Positions 10,253 through 18,270 of a stretch of 33,421 nucleotides of DNA are shown in pieces. Source of the stretch: an uncultured Bacteroidia bacterium (lineage in GTDB: Bacteria; Bacteroidota; Bacteroidia; Bacteroidales; Prolixibacteraceae); NCBI GenBank assembly GCA_903850335.1, contig CAINLJ010000125.1, positions 1 to 33,421 on the forward strand. The letters are read 5' to 3'. Under the pieces are notes generated by a model. It did not search any database, was not told the DNA's origin, and worked only from the letters and a program-made list of their open reading frames with translations. A program made the position numbers and the translations under genes. Each line of letters starts with the position of its first letter. The stretch's first letter is position 1.

Positions 10253-10984
10253 ATGAAAACAATATTAACTAAATTCTCGCTCATTTTTATATTTACACTG
10301 CTGGCTTCAGGTATTGTGTTTTCTGAGGAGCAGAAAGAGCAAATTAAGCCACTCATAGTTAAACCGGTTAAACGAAATAGACCACCATCAGACGCAGTGA
10401 TATTATTTGATCGGGGTAACTTGAATCAATTTAGCAGTGTGAAAGATAATTCCTCTGTGCCCTGGAAAGTTAAGGGAGCGTTTTTTACTGTGGTTCCGGG
10501 CTCTGGAAATATTCAAACAAAACAATTGTTTGGCGATATCCAGCTTCATATTGAATTTAAAATTCCACGAGCAGCCAAAAAGAGGGAAGGTCAGAAATCA
10601 GGGAAATCCGGAATTTATCTCATGGGTAAATATGAGGTGCAAGTATTAAACTCCTTTGAAAATGAAACGTATCCCAAAGGGCAGGCCGGGGCGGTTTACG
10701 AGCAATATGCCCCGCTGGTGAATGCTTCACTTAAACCCGGAAAATGGCAGGTTTACGATATCGTTTTTAAAGCACCTGATTTCAACAGCAATGGTAGTTT
10801 GATAAAACCTCCCTGCTTAACAGTATTCCATAACGGTGTTTTAATTCAGGACCACGTTGAAGTATTGGGTCCAACCACCTCCTACAACAAAGAATTACCT
10901 GAAAAAACAGTGAAGGGTCCACTGATGTTGCAGGAGCATAACAATGCAGTGAGCTACAGGAATATTTGGGTCAGACCGCTATGA
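10253..10984 (+). CDS. DUF1080 (3-keto-disaccharide hydrolase-type) protein
   Basis: Small secreted jelly-roll protein (243 residues) with a signal peptide (SLIFIFTLLASGIVFSEE). The DUF1080 pattern is clear: AVILFDRGNLNQF, then VPWKVKGAFFTVVPGSGNI, then GDIQLHIEFKIP, then KSGIYLMGKYEVQVLNSFEN, and the end PLMLQEHNNAVSYRNIWVRP. Proteins of this family act on 3-keto-glycosides produced by Gfo/Idh/MocA dehydrogenases, splitting the glycosidic bond by elimination or hydrolysis. The upstream neighbour is exactly such a dehydrogenase. The final codons overlap the next ATG (ATGA at 10981-10984), so translation of the next gene is probably coupled. Substrate unknown. Confidence 0.85.
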   Translation: MKTILTKFSLIFIFTLLASGIVFSEEQKEQIKPLIVKPVKRNRPPSDAVILFDRGNLNQFSSVKDNSSVPWKVKGAFFTVVPGSGNIQTKQLFGDIQLHIEFKIPRAAKKREGQKSGKSGIYLMGKYEVQVLNSFENETYPKGQAGAVYEQYAPLVNASLKPGKWQVYDIVFKAPDFNSNGSLIKPPCLTVFHNGVLIQDHVEVLGPTTSYNKELPEKTVKGPLMLQEHNNAVSYRNIWVRPL

Positions 10985-12225
10985 AAGCACTCACATCTTT
11001 TATCCTCACCGCTATGCTGCTGATGTCGCTGGCATCCTTGCATTCGGCCAGGTTGGCTAACCTCCCCGGTGAAAAATTAAAAGACACGGGCGAGAAGACA
11101 GCCACTCTGAACGCCATGGTTCCCGGGAAGAACATTGCAGGAGCGGCGACGACAGTAAACAAAGCGTCAAGGTTATTCCTGGAATTGGTGAAGACAGAGC
11201 CGGTTCCCGTCATCGGCCCTCAGCATCCCGATGCAAAGGACATACCAGCCGGTTTTGAGGCAGGCACCACTGTGAAAGTTAAAATCAAAGGTCAGAACGC
11301 CTATCACATGGTCTCTACGACCATGGAAACCTTCGGCGACACACGCTGGGCGGACATGCGGACCGAACACTGGATCTCCGAAGACGGAAACAACTGGAGA
11401 AGGCACAAGATCCTGTTCCGTCCGGGTACGAATCCAGAGACGGGCATGTGGGAGCTAACCGCCGGCCCCATTTGGTTTTTTGATGAAAAGGAGGATCGCT
11501 GGTTCATCTATTTCGATTTCCTGGCCTATGACCGCAGACGCGGCTGGGACACCCCGGTGCAGCTTCACAGGGCAGGGGCCAAAACATTGGGAATGGACGG
11601 AATCAATGGGGAGTTCGAGTACCCCGGAGAGACGGTGGCTCCCAGCGGGATCGCCCATCCGACCGATGCCGAGGTATCCAGCATCGGTCGGCCATATCAG
11701 GCTGCGGACGGGAATTGGTATACGTTCGTGGGTGGTGGGATGAAGCCCTTCAACGCCAAATCCGGAAAGTGGTGGATATTGATCGTAAAGGCCAAAGGCC
11801 CGGAAGGGCCGTTCATCTACATGCCGGAGCACTCCCCGGAGCCTTTTATGGACCCGACAGGTTTCGTGGAGAATCCCATGATCACCAGGATCAAGGGGCC
11901 GGTTACCGGCAAAGAATACTGGACCATCGTCTTTGATTACTTGAAGCCTGAAGTTACAACCGGCAACAACTCCCAGCTCGGCTTCAGCTGTTCCGTGGAC
12001 GGCTTGACCTGGCCGGTCGGAAATGCCCAGCTCATTGACATGGACAAGGGTTTACCGGCCGGAACAAACGCGTGGTGGCGCGCAATCAGGGTACCCCATC
12101 AACTTATCGACGAGGGGAACGGTCTGTATACGTGCTTTTTCTCGGCCTACGACAAACAAGGCGAATTTGAGAGCATTGGAAAGGCAACTTTCAGGGTGAA
12201 AGAGATTGTTGAAGAACCCCGGTAA
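10981..12225 (+). CDS. Putative beta-propeller glycosidase-like secreted protein
   Basis: I do not recognise a precise family. ATG 10981 overlaps the upstream TGA and opens a signal peptide (MKALTSFILTAMLLMSLASL); TTG 10966 is a less likely start. The body repeats short strands rich in Trp, Gly and Asp that look like five-bladed propeller blades of the GH43/GH32/GH117 kind: GNNWRRHKILFRPGTNP, GPIWFFDEKEDRWFIYFDF, SSIGRPYQAADGNWYTFVGG and EYWTIVFDYLKP. The length of 414 residues fits. Codon use is visibly richer in G and C at third positions than in both neighbours (DUF1080 and GH2), which suggests separate acquisition. Its position directly behind DUF1080 suggests use on the same glycan. The function stays a guess. 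Confidence 0.5.
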   Translation: MKALTSFILTAMLLMSLASLHSARLANLPGEKLKDTGEKTATLNAMVPGKNIAGAATTVNKASRLFLELVKTEPVPVIGPQHPDAKDIPAGFEAGTTVKVKIKGQNAYHMVSTTMETFGDTRWADMRTEHWISEDGNNWRRHKILFRPGTNPETGMWELTAGPIWFFDEKEDRWFIYFDFLAYDRRRGWDTPVQLHRAGAKTLGMDGINGEFEYPGETVAPSGIAHPTDAEVSSIGRPYQAADGNWYTFVGGGMKPFNAKSGKWWILIVKAKGPEGPFIYMPEHSPEPFMDPTGFVENPMITRIKGPVTGKEYWTIVFDYLKPEVTTGNNSQLGFSCSVDGLTWPVGNAQLIDMDKGLPAGTNAWWRAIRVPHQLIDEGNGLYTCFFSAYDKQGEFESIGKATFRVKEIVEEPR

Positions 12226-12270
12226 CTGAGAATTAAGGCTGGGACGAAACGATTATAGATTATCATCAAA

Positions 12271-14775
12271 ATGAAAAAAAAGAATAAACTTCACAATTTT
12301 ATTGTAGTGTTCGCTCTTTTGTTTTTTACCTGTTCAAAGGCTATTTGTCAGATTGATGAAAATGTTTCCCGGGAGGTAAAGAGCAAAAGAAGTGGCCTCA
12401 AGGCTGATTCGTCCAATGTAATGGACCTGCACCTGAACTTCAATTCAGACTGGCATTTTCATTTGGGTGAAACTCCTGGTTTTTATGAACCTGACTTTAA
12501 TGATTCAGCCTGGCGTGTTTTAGATGTTCCTCATGATTGGTCCGTGGAAGGTCAATTTGCTGAAAAAAATCCGGTCGGCGTGTCGGGAGGATATCTGCCA
12601 ATAGGAATCGGATGTTACCGCAAATATTTTACGTTGCCGGAGGGCACGAAAGGGAAACGTGTGAAGATACGTTTTGATGGGGTTTATATGAACTCCTCGG
12701 TTTACCTGAACGGTACCTATCTGGGTAATCGTCCGTATGGGTTCAGCACTTTTGAGTACGATTTAACTCCATATTTAAAATATAATGGAAGTGTCAATGT
12801 GATTGCCGTAAAGGTAGACAACTCATTGCCAAATACCTGCCGATGGTACACAGGTTCAGGTATTAACAGAAACGTTCATCTTTATATTTCCGAACAGCAA
12901 CATTTTAAATCTTTCTGTACATTTTTCAGGACCATCTCAATCAAAGACAATATTGCACGGATGAAAGTGTCGTGTGAAGTGATCTCTAACAATTTCCCGG
13001 AAAGTATGAACATTAATTTCCAGCGATTCCCTGAAGACTGGAAAAAAGTACTGAAAAATGCGCTGATTACTGCACAAATTAAAGACAAGGATGGAGCCAC
13101 ATTTGCCGAAACAAGCTGCAAGTTTGTCCTTGGCGACTATACTACATTAAAGCCATCATTTGAATTAGAGGGAAAAAATCCTGAGTTATGGTCAGATAAG
13201 AATCCATATTTATACACGCTGGAACTTCGGTTGTGGATTGAAGACCGTCTGATTAATACAGAGGTACAAAAAGTTGGAATCCGCACAATTGAATTCAATA
13301 AGGATAAGGGCATGCTGGTAAATGGAGAAAAAATTATCGTTAAAGGGGTATGCCTGCACAAAGATGCCGGTTCGTTTGGAACAGCTGTACCGAAGGATGT
13401 CTGGAGATACAGATTGGAAAAACTAAAAAAACTGGGATGTAATGCTATCCGTACCCATGGTCCGGTTGACCCTTCTTTTATTGATGTGTGTGATGAGAAA
13501 GGGTTTTATCTGATGGCTGAGGCATTTGATGAATGGAACAAACGATGGCATTTCGGCTGGTCGGAAGATCCGGCAGGGAAAAAAGCCAATTCATACCATC
13601 AGTTCTTTAACCAATGGGCTGAAACCGACCTGAAGGATATGATTAAACGTGATCGTAACCATGCATCTGTATTTATGTATTCAGTGGGTAATGAGGTGCC
13701 TGACCAGCGATATACTGACGGGCCTGAAACCTTGAAAATGCTGATGGATTGGGCCAAAGAAGAAGATGATACACGCAAGATAACTGCCACATGTGACTGG
13801 GCCCCCTGGGCAAATGTCAGTGGATTTTTGGATTCAATGGATATTGCCGGATACAATTATCCGGATCGCTATTTTAAGGAACAATATCGTGAAGAACATA
13901 CCCGTTATCCAAACCGTATCTTACTTGGGGCAGAAAACTACGAAAATCTGGAAAACTGGCTCGCTGTTAGGGATAATCCATATGTCGCTGGTCTGTTCTT
14001 GTGGGTTGGAATTGATTATTTAGGGGAATCGCTCGGCTGGCCCCGCCGTGGCTGGGATTGGGGGCTGATCGATATTGGCAGTTTCGAAAAGACTTTGTAT
14101 TACTACTGGCAGGCCTTCTGGTCAGAAAAACCGATGGTACACATTGCTGTAAACTTAAAAAAGAAAGACAACTTTGAATGGCGTTGCTACAACGTGGCCT
14201 CCCATTGGAATTTTGAACCCGGTGATGTTGATACTGTTTTTGTTTACAGCAATACAGAAAAGGTGGAACTGTTTCAAAACGGCAGAAGTCTGGGTACAAA
14301 GGTGGTAAATCCCAATACCTACCAGGCAATCTATCCGGTAGATTATAAAAAGGGTGAATTGACGGCGCATGCTTTTATTCAAAGGAAAAAAGTAGCAACA
14401 CATACCTTGAAAACTGCTGATGAACCTGAAAAATTGGTGCTAAAGGAGGAAAGGGAATCAGAAGGCGATGAAAAGGACCGGCTAATATTTTTGACCCTCG
14501 AAATACTGGATAAAAAAGGCATACGCTGCCCTTTTGCCTCTGACGAAATAACCGTTGCCGTTAATGGGGCAGCTGAACTTATCGGGTTGGATTCGGGAGA
14601 TCAGTTCAGCCATGAATTGTATAAGCAAAACAAGCGTAAAGCATACGAAGGGAGATTACTTCTAACTGTTCGCCCCAAAGGAGAAGGTATGATATCGGTT
14701 CAAGCCATGGCACCAAATTTAAAAGCGGGTACAATCAATATTCTGAATCCAAATAAATCAGACCATGAATATTAA
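12271..14775 (+). CDS. GH2 family glycoside hydrolase (beta-galactosidase-like)
   Basis: Exported GH2 enzyme of 834 residues. It has a signal peptide (FIVVFALLFFTCSKAICQ), then an N-terminal jelly roll (FNDSAWRVLDVPHDWSVEGQ), a substrate-side loop (CRWYTGSGINRNVHLYI), an Ig-like domain ending KVGIRTIEFNKDKG, and the TIM barrel (GCNAIRTHGPVDPSFIDVCD). The acid/base is Glu475 in YSVGNEVPD and the nucleophile is probably Glu555 in LLGAENYEN. The C-terminal part has a DUF4982-type beta domain (VYSNTEKVELFQNGRSLG) and a further Ig-like domain. All catalytic features look intact. GH2 members include beta-galactosidases, glucuronidases and mannosidases; the overall pattern is closest to the beta-galactosidase-like PUL group, but the sugar cannot be fixed. 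Its end overlaps the next ATG by 11 bases. Confidence 0.85.
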   Translation: MKKKNKLHNFIVVFALLFFTCSKAICQIDENVSREVKSKRSGLKADSSNVMDLHLNFNSDWHFHLGETPGFYEPDFNDSAWRVLDVPHDWSVEGQFAEKNPVGVSGGYLPIGIGCYRKYFTLPEGTKGKRVKIRFDGVYMNSSVYLNGTYLGNRPYGFSTFEYDLTPYLKYNGSVNVIAVKVDNSLPNTCRWYTGSGINRNVHLYISEQQHFKSFCTFFRTISIKDNIARMKVSCEVISNNFPESMNINFQRFPEDWKKVLKNALITAQIKDKDGATFAETSCKFVLGDYTTLKPSFELEGKNPELWSDKNPYLYTLELRLWIEDRLINTEVQKVGIRTIEFNKDKGMLVNGEKIIVKGVCLHKDAGSFGTAVPKDVWRYRLEKLKKLGCNAIRTHGPVDPSFIDVCDEKGFYLMAEAFDEWNKRWHFGWSEDPAGKKANSYHQFFNQWAETDLKDMIKRDRNHASVFMYSVGNEVPDQRYTDGPETLKMLMDWAKEEDDTRKITATCDWAPWANVSGFLDSMDIAGYNYPDRYFKEQYREEHTRYPNRILLGAENYENLENWLAVRDNPYVAGLFLWVGIDYLGESLGWPRRGWDWGLIDIGSFEKTLYYYWQAFWSEKPMVHIAVNLKKKDNFEWRCYNVASHWNFEPGDVDTVFVYSNTEKVELFQNGRSLGTKVVNPNTYQAIYPVDYKKGELTAHAFIQRKKVATHTLKTADEPEKLVLKEERESEGDEKDRLIFLTLEILDKKGIRCPFASDEITVAVNGAAELIGLDSGDQFSHELYKQNKRKAYEGRLLLTVRPKGEGMISVQAMAPNLKAGTINILNPNKSDHEY

Positions 14776-16711
14776 AGTCAAAAAACAACGCCTGCCATCA
14801 ATTATCACAACCCTTGCTGCTGCAATGTGGATGGCAGTTGCCTCCTCCACCGTAACTGTTGGGTCGATGTTGAAGAGTGACCACATCCAAGGTAAGGAGT
14901 TGCACGTTGCAATCGGTGGCAGCGACCTTGGCGACGGCTCCAGGGAAGCACCTTTCGGGACGATATCCGAGGCAGCCCGGATTGCCCGGCCCGGTGATGT
15001 GATCACAGTCCACGCCGGCGTCTACCGTGAATGGGTCAACCCGCCACGTGGCGGCGAGTCCGACGACAAGCGCATCGTCTATCAGGCCGCGCCGGGCGAG
15101 AAAGTTGAGGTTAAGGGTTCGGAGGTGGTAAAAGGCTGGGTTAAAGTGCAGGACGATGTCTGGAAGGTTATCGTTCCCAACACTCTTTTCGGTAGTTTTA
15201 ATCCCTACAGCGACCTGATTCATGGCGACTGGTTCAAAGCCAAGGGCCGCCTGCATCACACCGGCGCAGTCTATCTGAACGGCGAATGGATAATCGAGGC
15301 CGCCAAACTCCCAGAGGTCCTGCAACCCATCAGTAAAACACCGCTCTGGTTTGCTCAGGCAGACAAGGATAGTACCACACTCTGGGCTCGGGTCAAAAAG
15401 GTTAATCCTAATGAACAACTTGTCGAGATCAACGTGCGTCGGACTGTGTTCTATCCGGACAAGCCGGGCCGCAATTTTATCACCGTTCGCGGCTTCACGC
15501 TGTGTCATGCGGCCACTCCCTGGGCGCCGCCAACAGCAGAACAGATTGGTCTGATCGGCACCCATTGGAGCAGGGGCTGGGTCATTGAGAACAATATCAT
15601 TTCACATTCGGCCTGCGGCGGATTGAGTCTGGGCAAATACGGCGACGAGTTTGACAATAAAGCGGCCAATTCGACCGTGGGTTACGTTGCCACGATCAAC
15701 CGCGCGCTCAGTAACGGCTGGAACAAGGAAACTATCGGACACCACCTTGTCAGCAATAATACGATCTTCCATTGCGGCCAGGCAGGCATTATCGGCAGCC
15801 TCGGCGCGGTATATAGCAAGGTTACCGGTAATGTTATCCATGACATCTATGTCGACCGCCTCTTTGATGGCTTTGAGATGGCAGGCATCAAGTTTCATGG
15901 TGCCATCGATGTTGAGATCCGTGGCAATCATATTTATCGTGCCTACCGGGGACTCTGGCTGGACTGGATGGCACAGGGCACCCGTGTCACCGGCAACCTT
16001 TTTCACGACAACAGCGCGGAAGACCTCTATGTGGAGGTCAATCACGGTCCGTTTATCGTGGATAACAACCTCTTTCTATCATCCCGAAGTGTGTGGGACA
16101 TGTCCGAAGGCGGAGCTTATGTCCATAACCTGTTGACCGGGATAATCGACAACTGGTATGATATGGATCGTCTTATTCCCTACCTGGAGTCCCATTCGAC
16201 AGCGATCGCCGGGTTGACAGTCACGCAGGGCGGAGACAACCGATACTTCAACAACATCTTCATTGGGAAGGGTTTACCCGGCGATGTTCCCAAACAAATC
16301 AATGATCCGAAAACAAGCATCAAAGGCTTCGGGCTATGGGTATATGATGCCAGAAACTTCTTGATGCAAACGGGAGGCAACATCTATTACAACGGTGCCC
16401 GCCCCTGTGCCGGAGAGGTTACACCATTGGTTCTGTCAGAGTTTGACCCCAAACCGGCTATCACAGAGAAAGAGGGTGGCTTCTATCTGCAGATCACTTT
16501 AGGGCAGTCCTTGGGACAGGCTAAAACCAGTTTGGTTACGACCGGGCTTTTGGGAAAAGCCAGGGTCCCGGGCCTGACCTATGAGAATCAGGATGGAACA
16601 CCTGTGCGAATTGACACGGACTATTTCGGTAGAAAACGTAACCCGGCAGCTCCGTCTGCCGGCCCCTTCGAGAACCCGGGTGCCGGCTCGCTCAACCTTA
16701 AGGTGCACTAA
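14765..16711 (+). CDS. GH120 beta-xylosidase-like enzyme, copy 2 (G+C-rich)
   Basis: Second GH120 parallel beta-helix protein, 648 residues. It shares family blocks with the copy at 4906: GDVITVHAGVYREWVNPPRG, HAATPWAPPTAEQIGLIG, WSRGWVIENN, GLWLDWMAQGTRV and VEVNHGP. Candidate catalytic residues are Asp400 and Glu424, with the same 24-residue spacing as in copy 1. The start overlaps the last 11 bases of the GH2 gene. A hydrophobic segment (ITTLAAAMWMAVASSTVTVG) can serve as signal peptide. Codons are much richer in G and C than in copy 1 and in the flanking GH2 gene (many GCC, GGC and CGC codons), so it is unlikely to be a recent local duplicate; acquisition from a different genomic background is more plausible. 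Two copies may differ in linkage or sulfate tolerance. Confidence 0.87.
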   Translation: MNIKVKKQRLPSIITTLAAAMWMAVASSTVTVGSMLKSDHIQGKELHVAIGGSDLGDGSREAPFGTISEAARIARPGDVITVHAGVYREWVNPPRGGESDDKRIVYQAAPGEKVEVKGSEVVKGWVKVQDDVWKVIVPNTLFGSFNPYSDLIHGDWFKAKGRLHHTGAVYLNGEWIIEAAKLPEVLQPISKTPLWFAQADKDSTTLWARVKKVNPNEQLVEINVRRTVFYPDKPGRNFITVRGFTLCHAATPWAPPTAEQIGLIGTHWSRGWVIENNIISHSACGGLSLGKYGDEFDNKAANSTVGYVATINRALSNGWNKETIGHHLVSNNTIFHCGQAGIIGSLGAVYSKVTGNVIHDIYVDRLFDGFEMAGIKFHGAIDVEIRGNHIYRAYRGLWLDWMAQGTRVTGNLFHDNSAEDLYVEVNHGPFIVDNNLFLSSRSVWDMSEGGAYVHNLLTGIIDNWYDMDRLIPYLESHSTAIAGLTVTQGGDNRYFNNIFIGKGLPGDVPKQINDPKTSIKGFGLWVYDARNFLMQTGGNIYYNGARPCAGEVTPLVLSEFDPKPAITEKEGGFYLQITLGQSLGQAKTSLVTTGLLGKARVPGLTYENQDGTPVRIDTDYFGRKRNPAAPSAGPFENPGAGSLNLKVH

Positions 16712-16793
16712 GAATTTGTGTAAGAAACGCAGGACGGGAAACATCAATGAAAGGGAGAAAAACCAGAAGAATGACCACAAAGAAAAGAAGCAA

Positions 16794-18251
16794 ATGAAAA
16801 TTATGACACATCAAACATTTAGCAGAAATATGCTGCGCATGGCAAAAGCCATTTTGGTTAAAGCGACGATACTTCTTTTCATGTGTACCGTTGGGCAACA
16901 TGTCTTTGCAACCGGGCACTTGAAAGATCCTGGACTAAAGTTGATGGGCAACCGCTTTTTTACATTGAGCACTTTTGTGCGTGTGAACCAGATTGAAACT
17001 TCACGCGATAAAAATAATGGTGTAGATGAATCTGGTATTCACTCTCCGGAGGGCGCACGTAAGTTTCGGGAAACCATAGAAAAGTGTTGGCCGGGTGCAC
17101 GGATTACCTGGTCCTTCAGCTGGCTTGCGCTGAAGGACAAACGACCCAACTACCTGGATATAAAGAAACTGGTTGTCTCCTATCATGAAAAGTATGGCGA
17201 TGAAATCACCTTTCTACCGGGCGGCTATTTTGCCAATATGTATAACACACGAGAGCAGGTTAACCGTGATTTACATGAAGGGTTGCAGATGGTTTCGGAG
17301 ATGGTTGGAGGGGGATATAGGCCCCTAAGTGTCATCGCAGGTTTTCTCTCTGCTGAAAACCATCAGTTCCTGGCCAAAGAGGAAGGCATTCACGTTTGTC
17401 AGGGTAATATCTGGAGCCAGTATGCGGTTGATAACGGTGACGGTGAGGGCTCAATTTCCTATCCGTACTACCCCTCACGTGAACACTTCTGTAAACCAGC
17501 CCAGGGTAAAGAGGATATGATCGATTGTGTGAACCTCGACGGCTGGACCGTTGATTTCCTGAACGCCAGATACCCTGTACCCCGATTTATCAATGGAATT
17601 CGTTGCGGAAGCCGGCAGGGTGTCGGTCCGATTGAGACGATTCTCCGTCAGGGTATTGAGCTGGGGACCAAAGAAGTACTCGCAACTACTGCCGCACATT
17701 TTGATGCCGGATTCGCACTCAACAAATTTGCGTGGGTAACCTGCATCTGGGAACTGAGTCTGGTCGATGGGCGTAATGGACAGAACGGACTCGATGGTTT
17801 GGAAATCTGGCTAAACGAAATGCGGCGACGCTGGCCCGAGGCAAAATGCATCACCCATGGGGAGTTTGGGATGCTCTGGCGCAAACAGTTCAAAAACAAT
17901 GACAACCTTAACTATCGCTTTGTTCAGCGCGGCTCCGGTGTTTGCGGTTCGGAACCTGAAATGGAGATCCGGTGGTTTATGAACAAAGATTTCAGGCTGG
18001 CCCTTTTAAGGGACTGGCAAGCTAATACCTCCGAAAAACTTATCGATTTCACCCGCTATGACCTCAAGGCTAAGGAGCCCGATGACCCGAAACCAGGTCA
18101 GAATACACGAAATTGGAGTTTATTTAACCGGCTCAATCAGAAGGGAATTCGTCCAGAGGATACACCAATTGATTTCGGACAACTGAATGCCGTTGAAAGA
18201 GCCATCATCAAACGGCGATACCCTGAGTTGATGTCTGACGATTCTAAATAA
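16794..18251 (+). CDS. DUF3863/DUF3864-type secreted protein of unknown function
   Basis: Exported protein of about 485 residues. The open frame extends back into the GH120 gene, but ATG 16794 follows a purine-rich stretch and leads into a signal peptide (LVKATILLFMCTVGQHVFA), so it is chosen (ATG 16803 is also possible). The sequence resembles the strongly conserved Bacteroidota family annotated DUF3863 plus DUF3864: FTLSTFVRVNQIETSRDKN, KCWPGARITWSFSWLALKD, YGDEITFLPGGYFANMY, NIWSQYAVDNGDGEGSISYP, YYPSREHFCKP and CVNLDGWTVDFLNARYP. The repeated His, Asp and Trp motifs and the early ARITWSFSWLAL strand suggest a deacetylase- or glycosidase-like barrel, but this is only an impression. The family name is from memory. 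No activity should be assumed; its place between GH120 and a sulfatase implies a role in glycan handling. Confidence 0.6.
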   Translation: MKIMTHQTFSRNMLRMAKAILVKATILLFMCTVGQHVFATGHLKDPGLKLMGNRFFTLSTFVRVNQIETSRDKNNGVDESGIHSPEGARKFRETIEKCWPGARITWSFSWLALKDKRPNYLDIKKLVVSYHEKYGDEITFLPGGYFANMYNTREQVNRDLHEGLQMVSEMVGGGYRPLSVIAGFLSAENHQFLAKEEGIHVCQGNIWSQYAVDNGDGEGSISYPYYPSREHFCKPAQGKEDMIDCVNLDGWTVDFLNARYPVPRFINGIRCGSRQGVGPIETILRQGIELGTKEVLATTAAHFDAGFALNKFAWVTCIWELSLVDGRNGQNGLDGLEIWLNEMRRRWPEAKCITHGEFGMLWRKQFKNNDNLNYRFVQRGSGVCGSEPEMEIRWFMNKDFRLALLRDWQANTSEKLIDFTRYDLKAKEPDDPKPGQNTRNWSLFNRLNQKGIRPEDTPIDFGQLNAVERAIIKRRYPELMSDDSK

Positions 18252-18270
18252 TTGTAAAATTCAAGAAAAA

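Noticed and set aside
14798-15565. 255-residue minus-strand ORF inside GH120 copy 2
   Set aside because: It lies fully antisense to a clear GH120 gene; long antisense frames are expected in this G+C-rich gene and the translation has no recognisable domain.
15651-16136. 161-residue plus-strand ORF in another frame of GH120 copy 2
   Set aside because: Shadow of the GH120 frame; the composition is rich in Ser, Thr and Arg without any motif.
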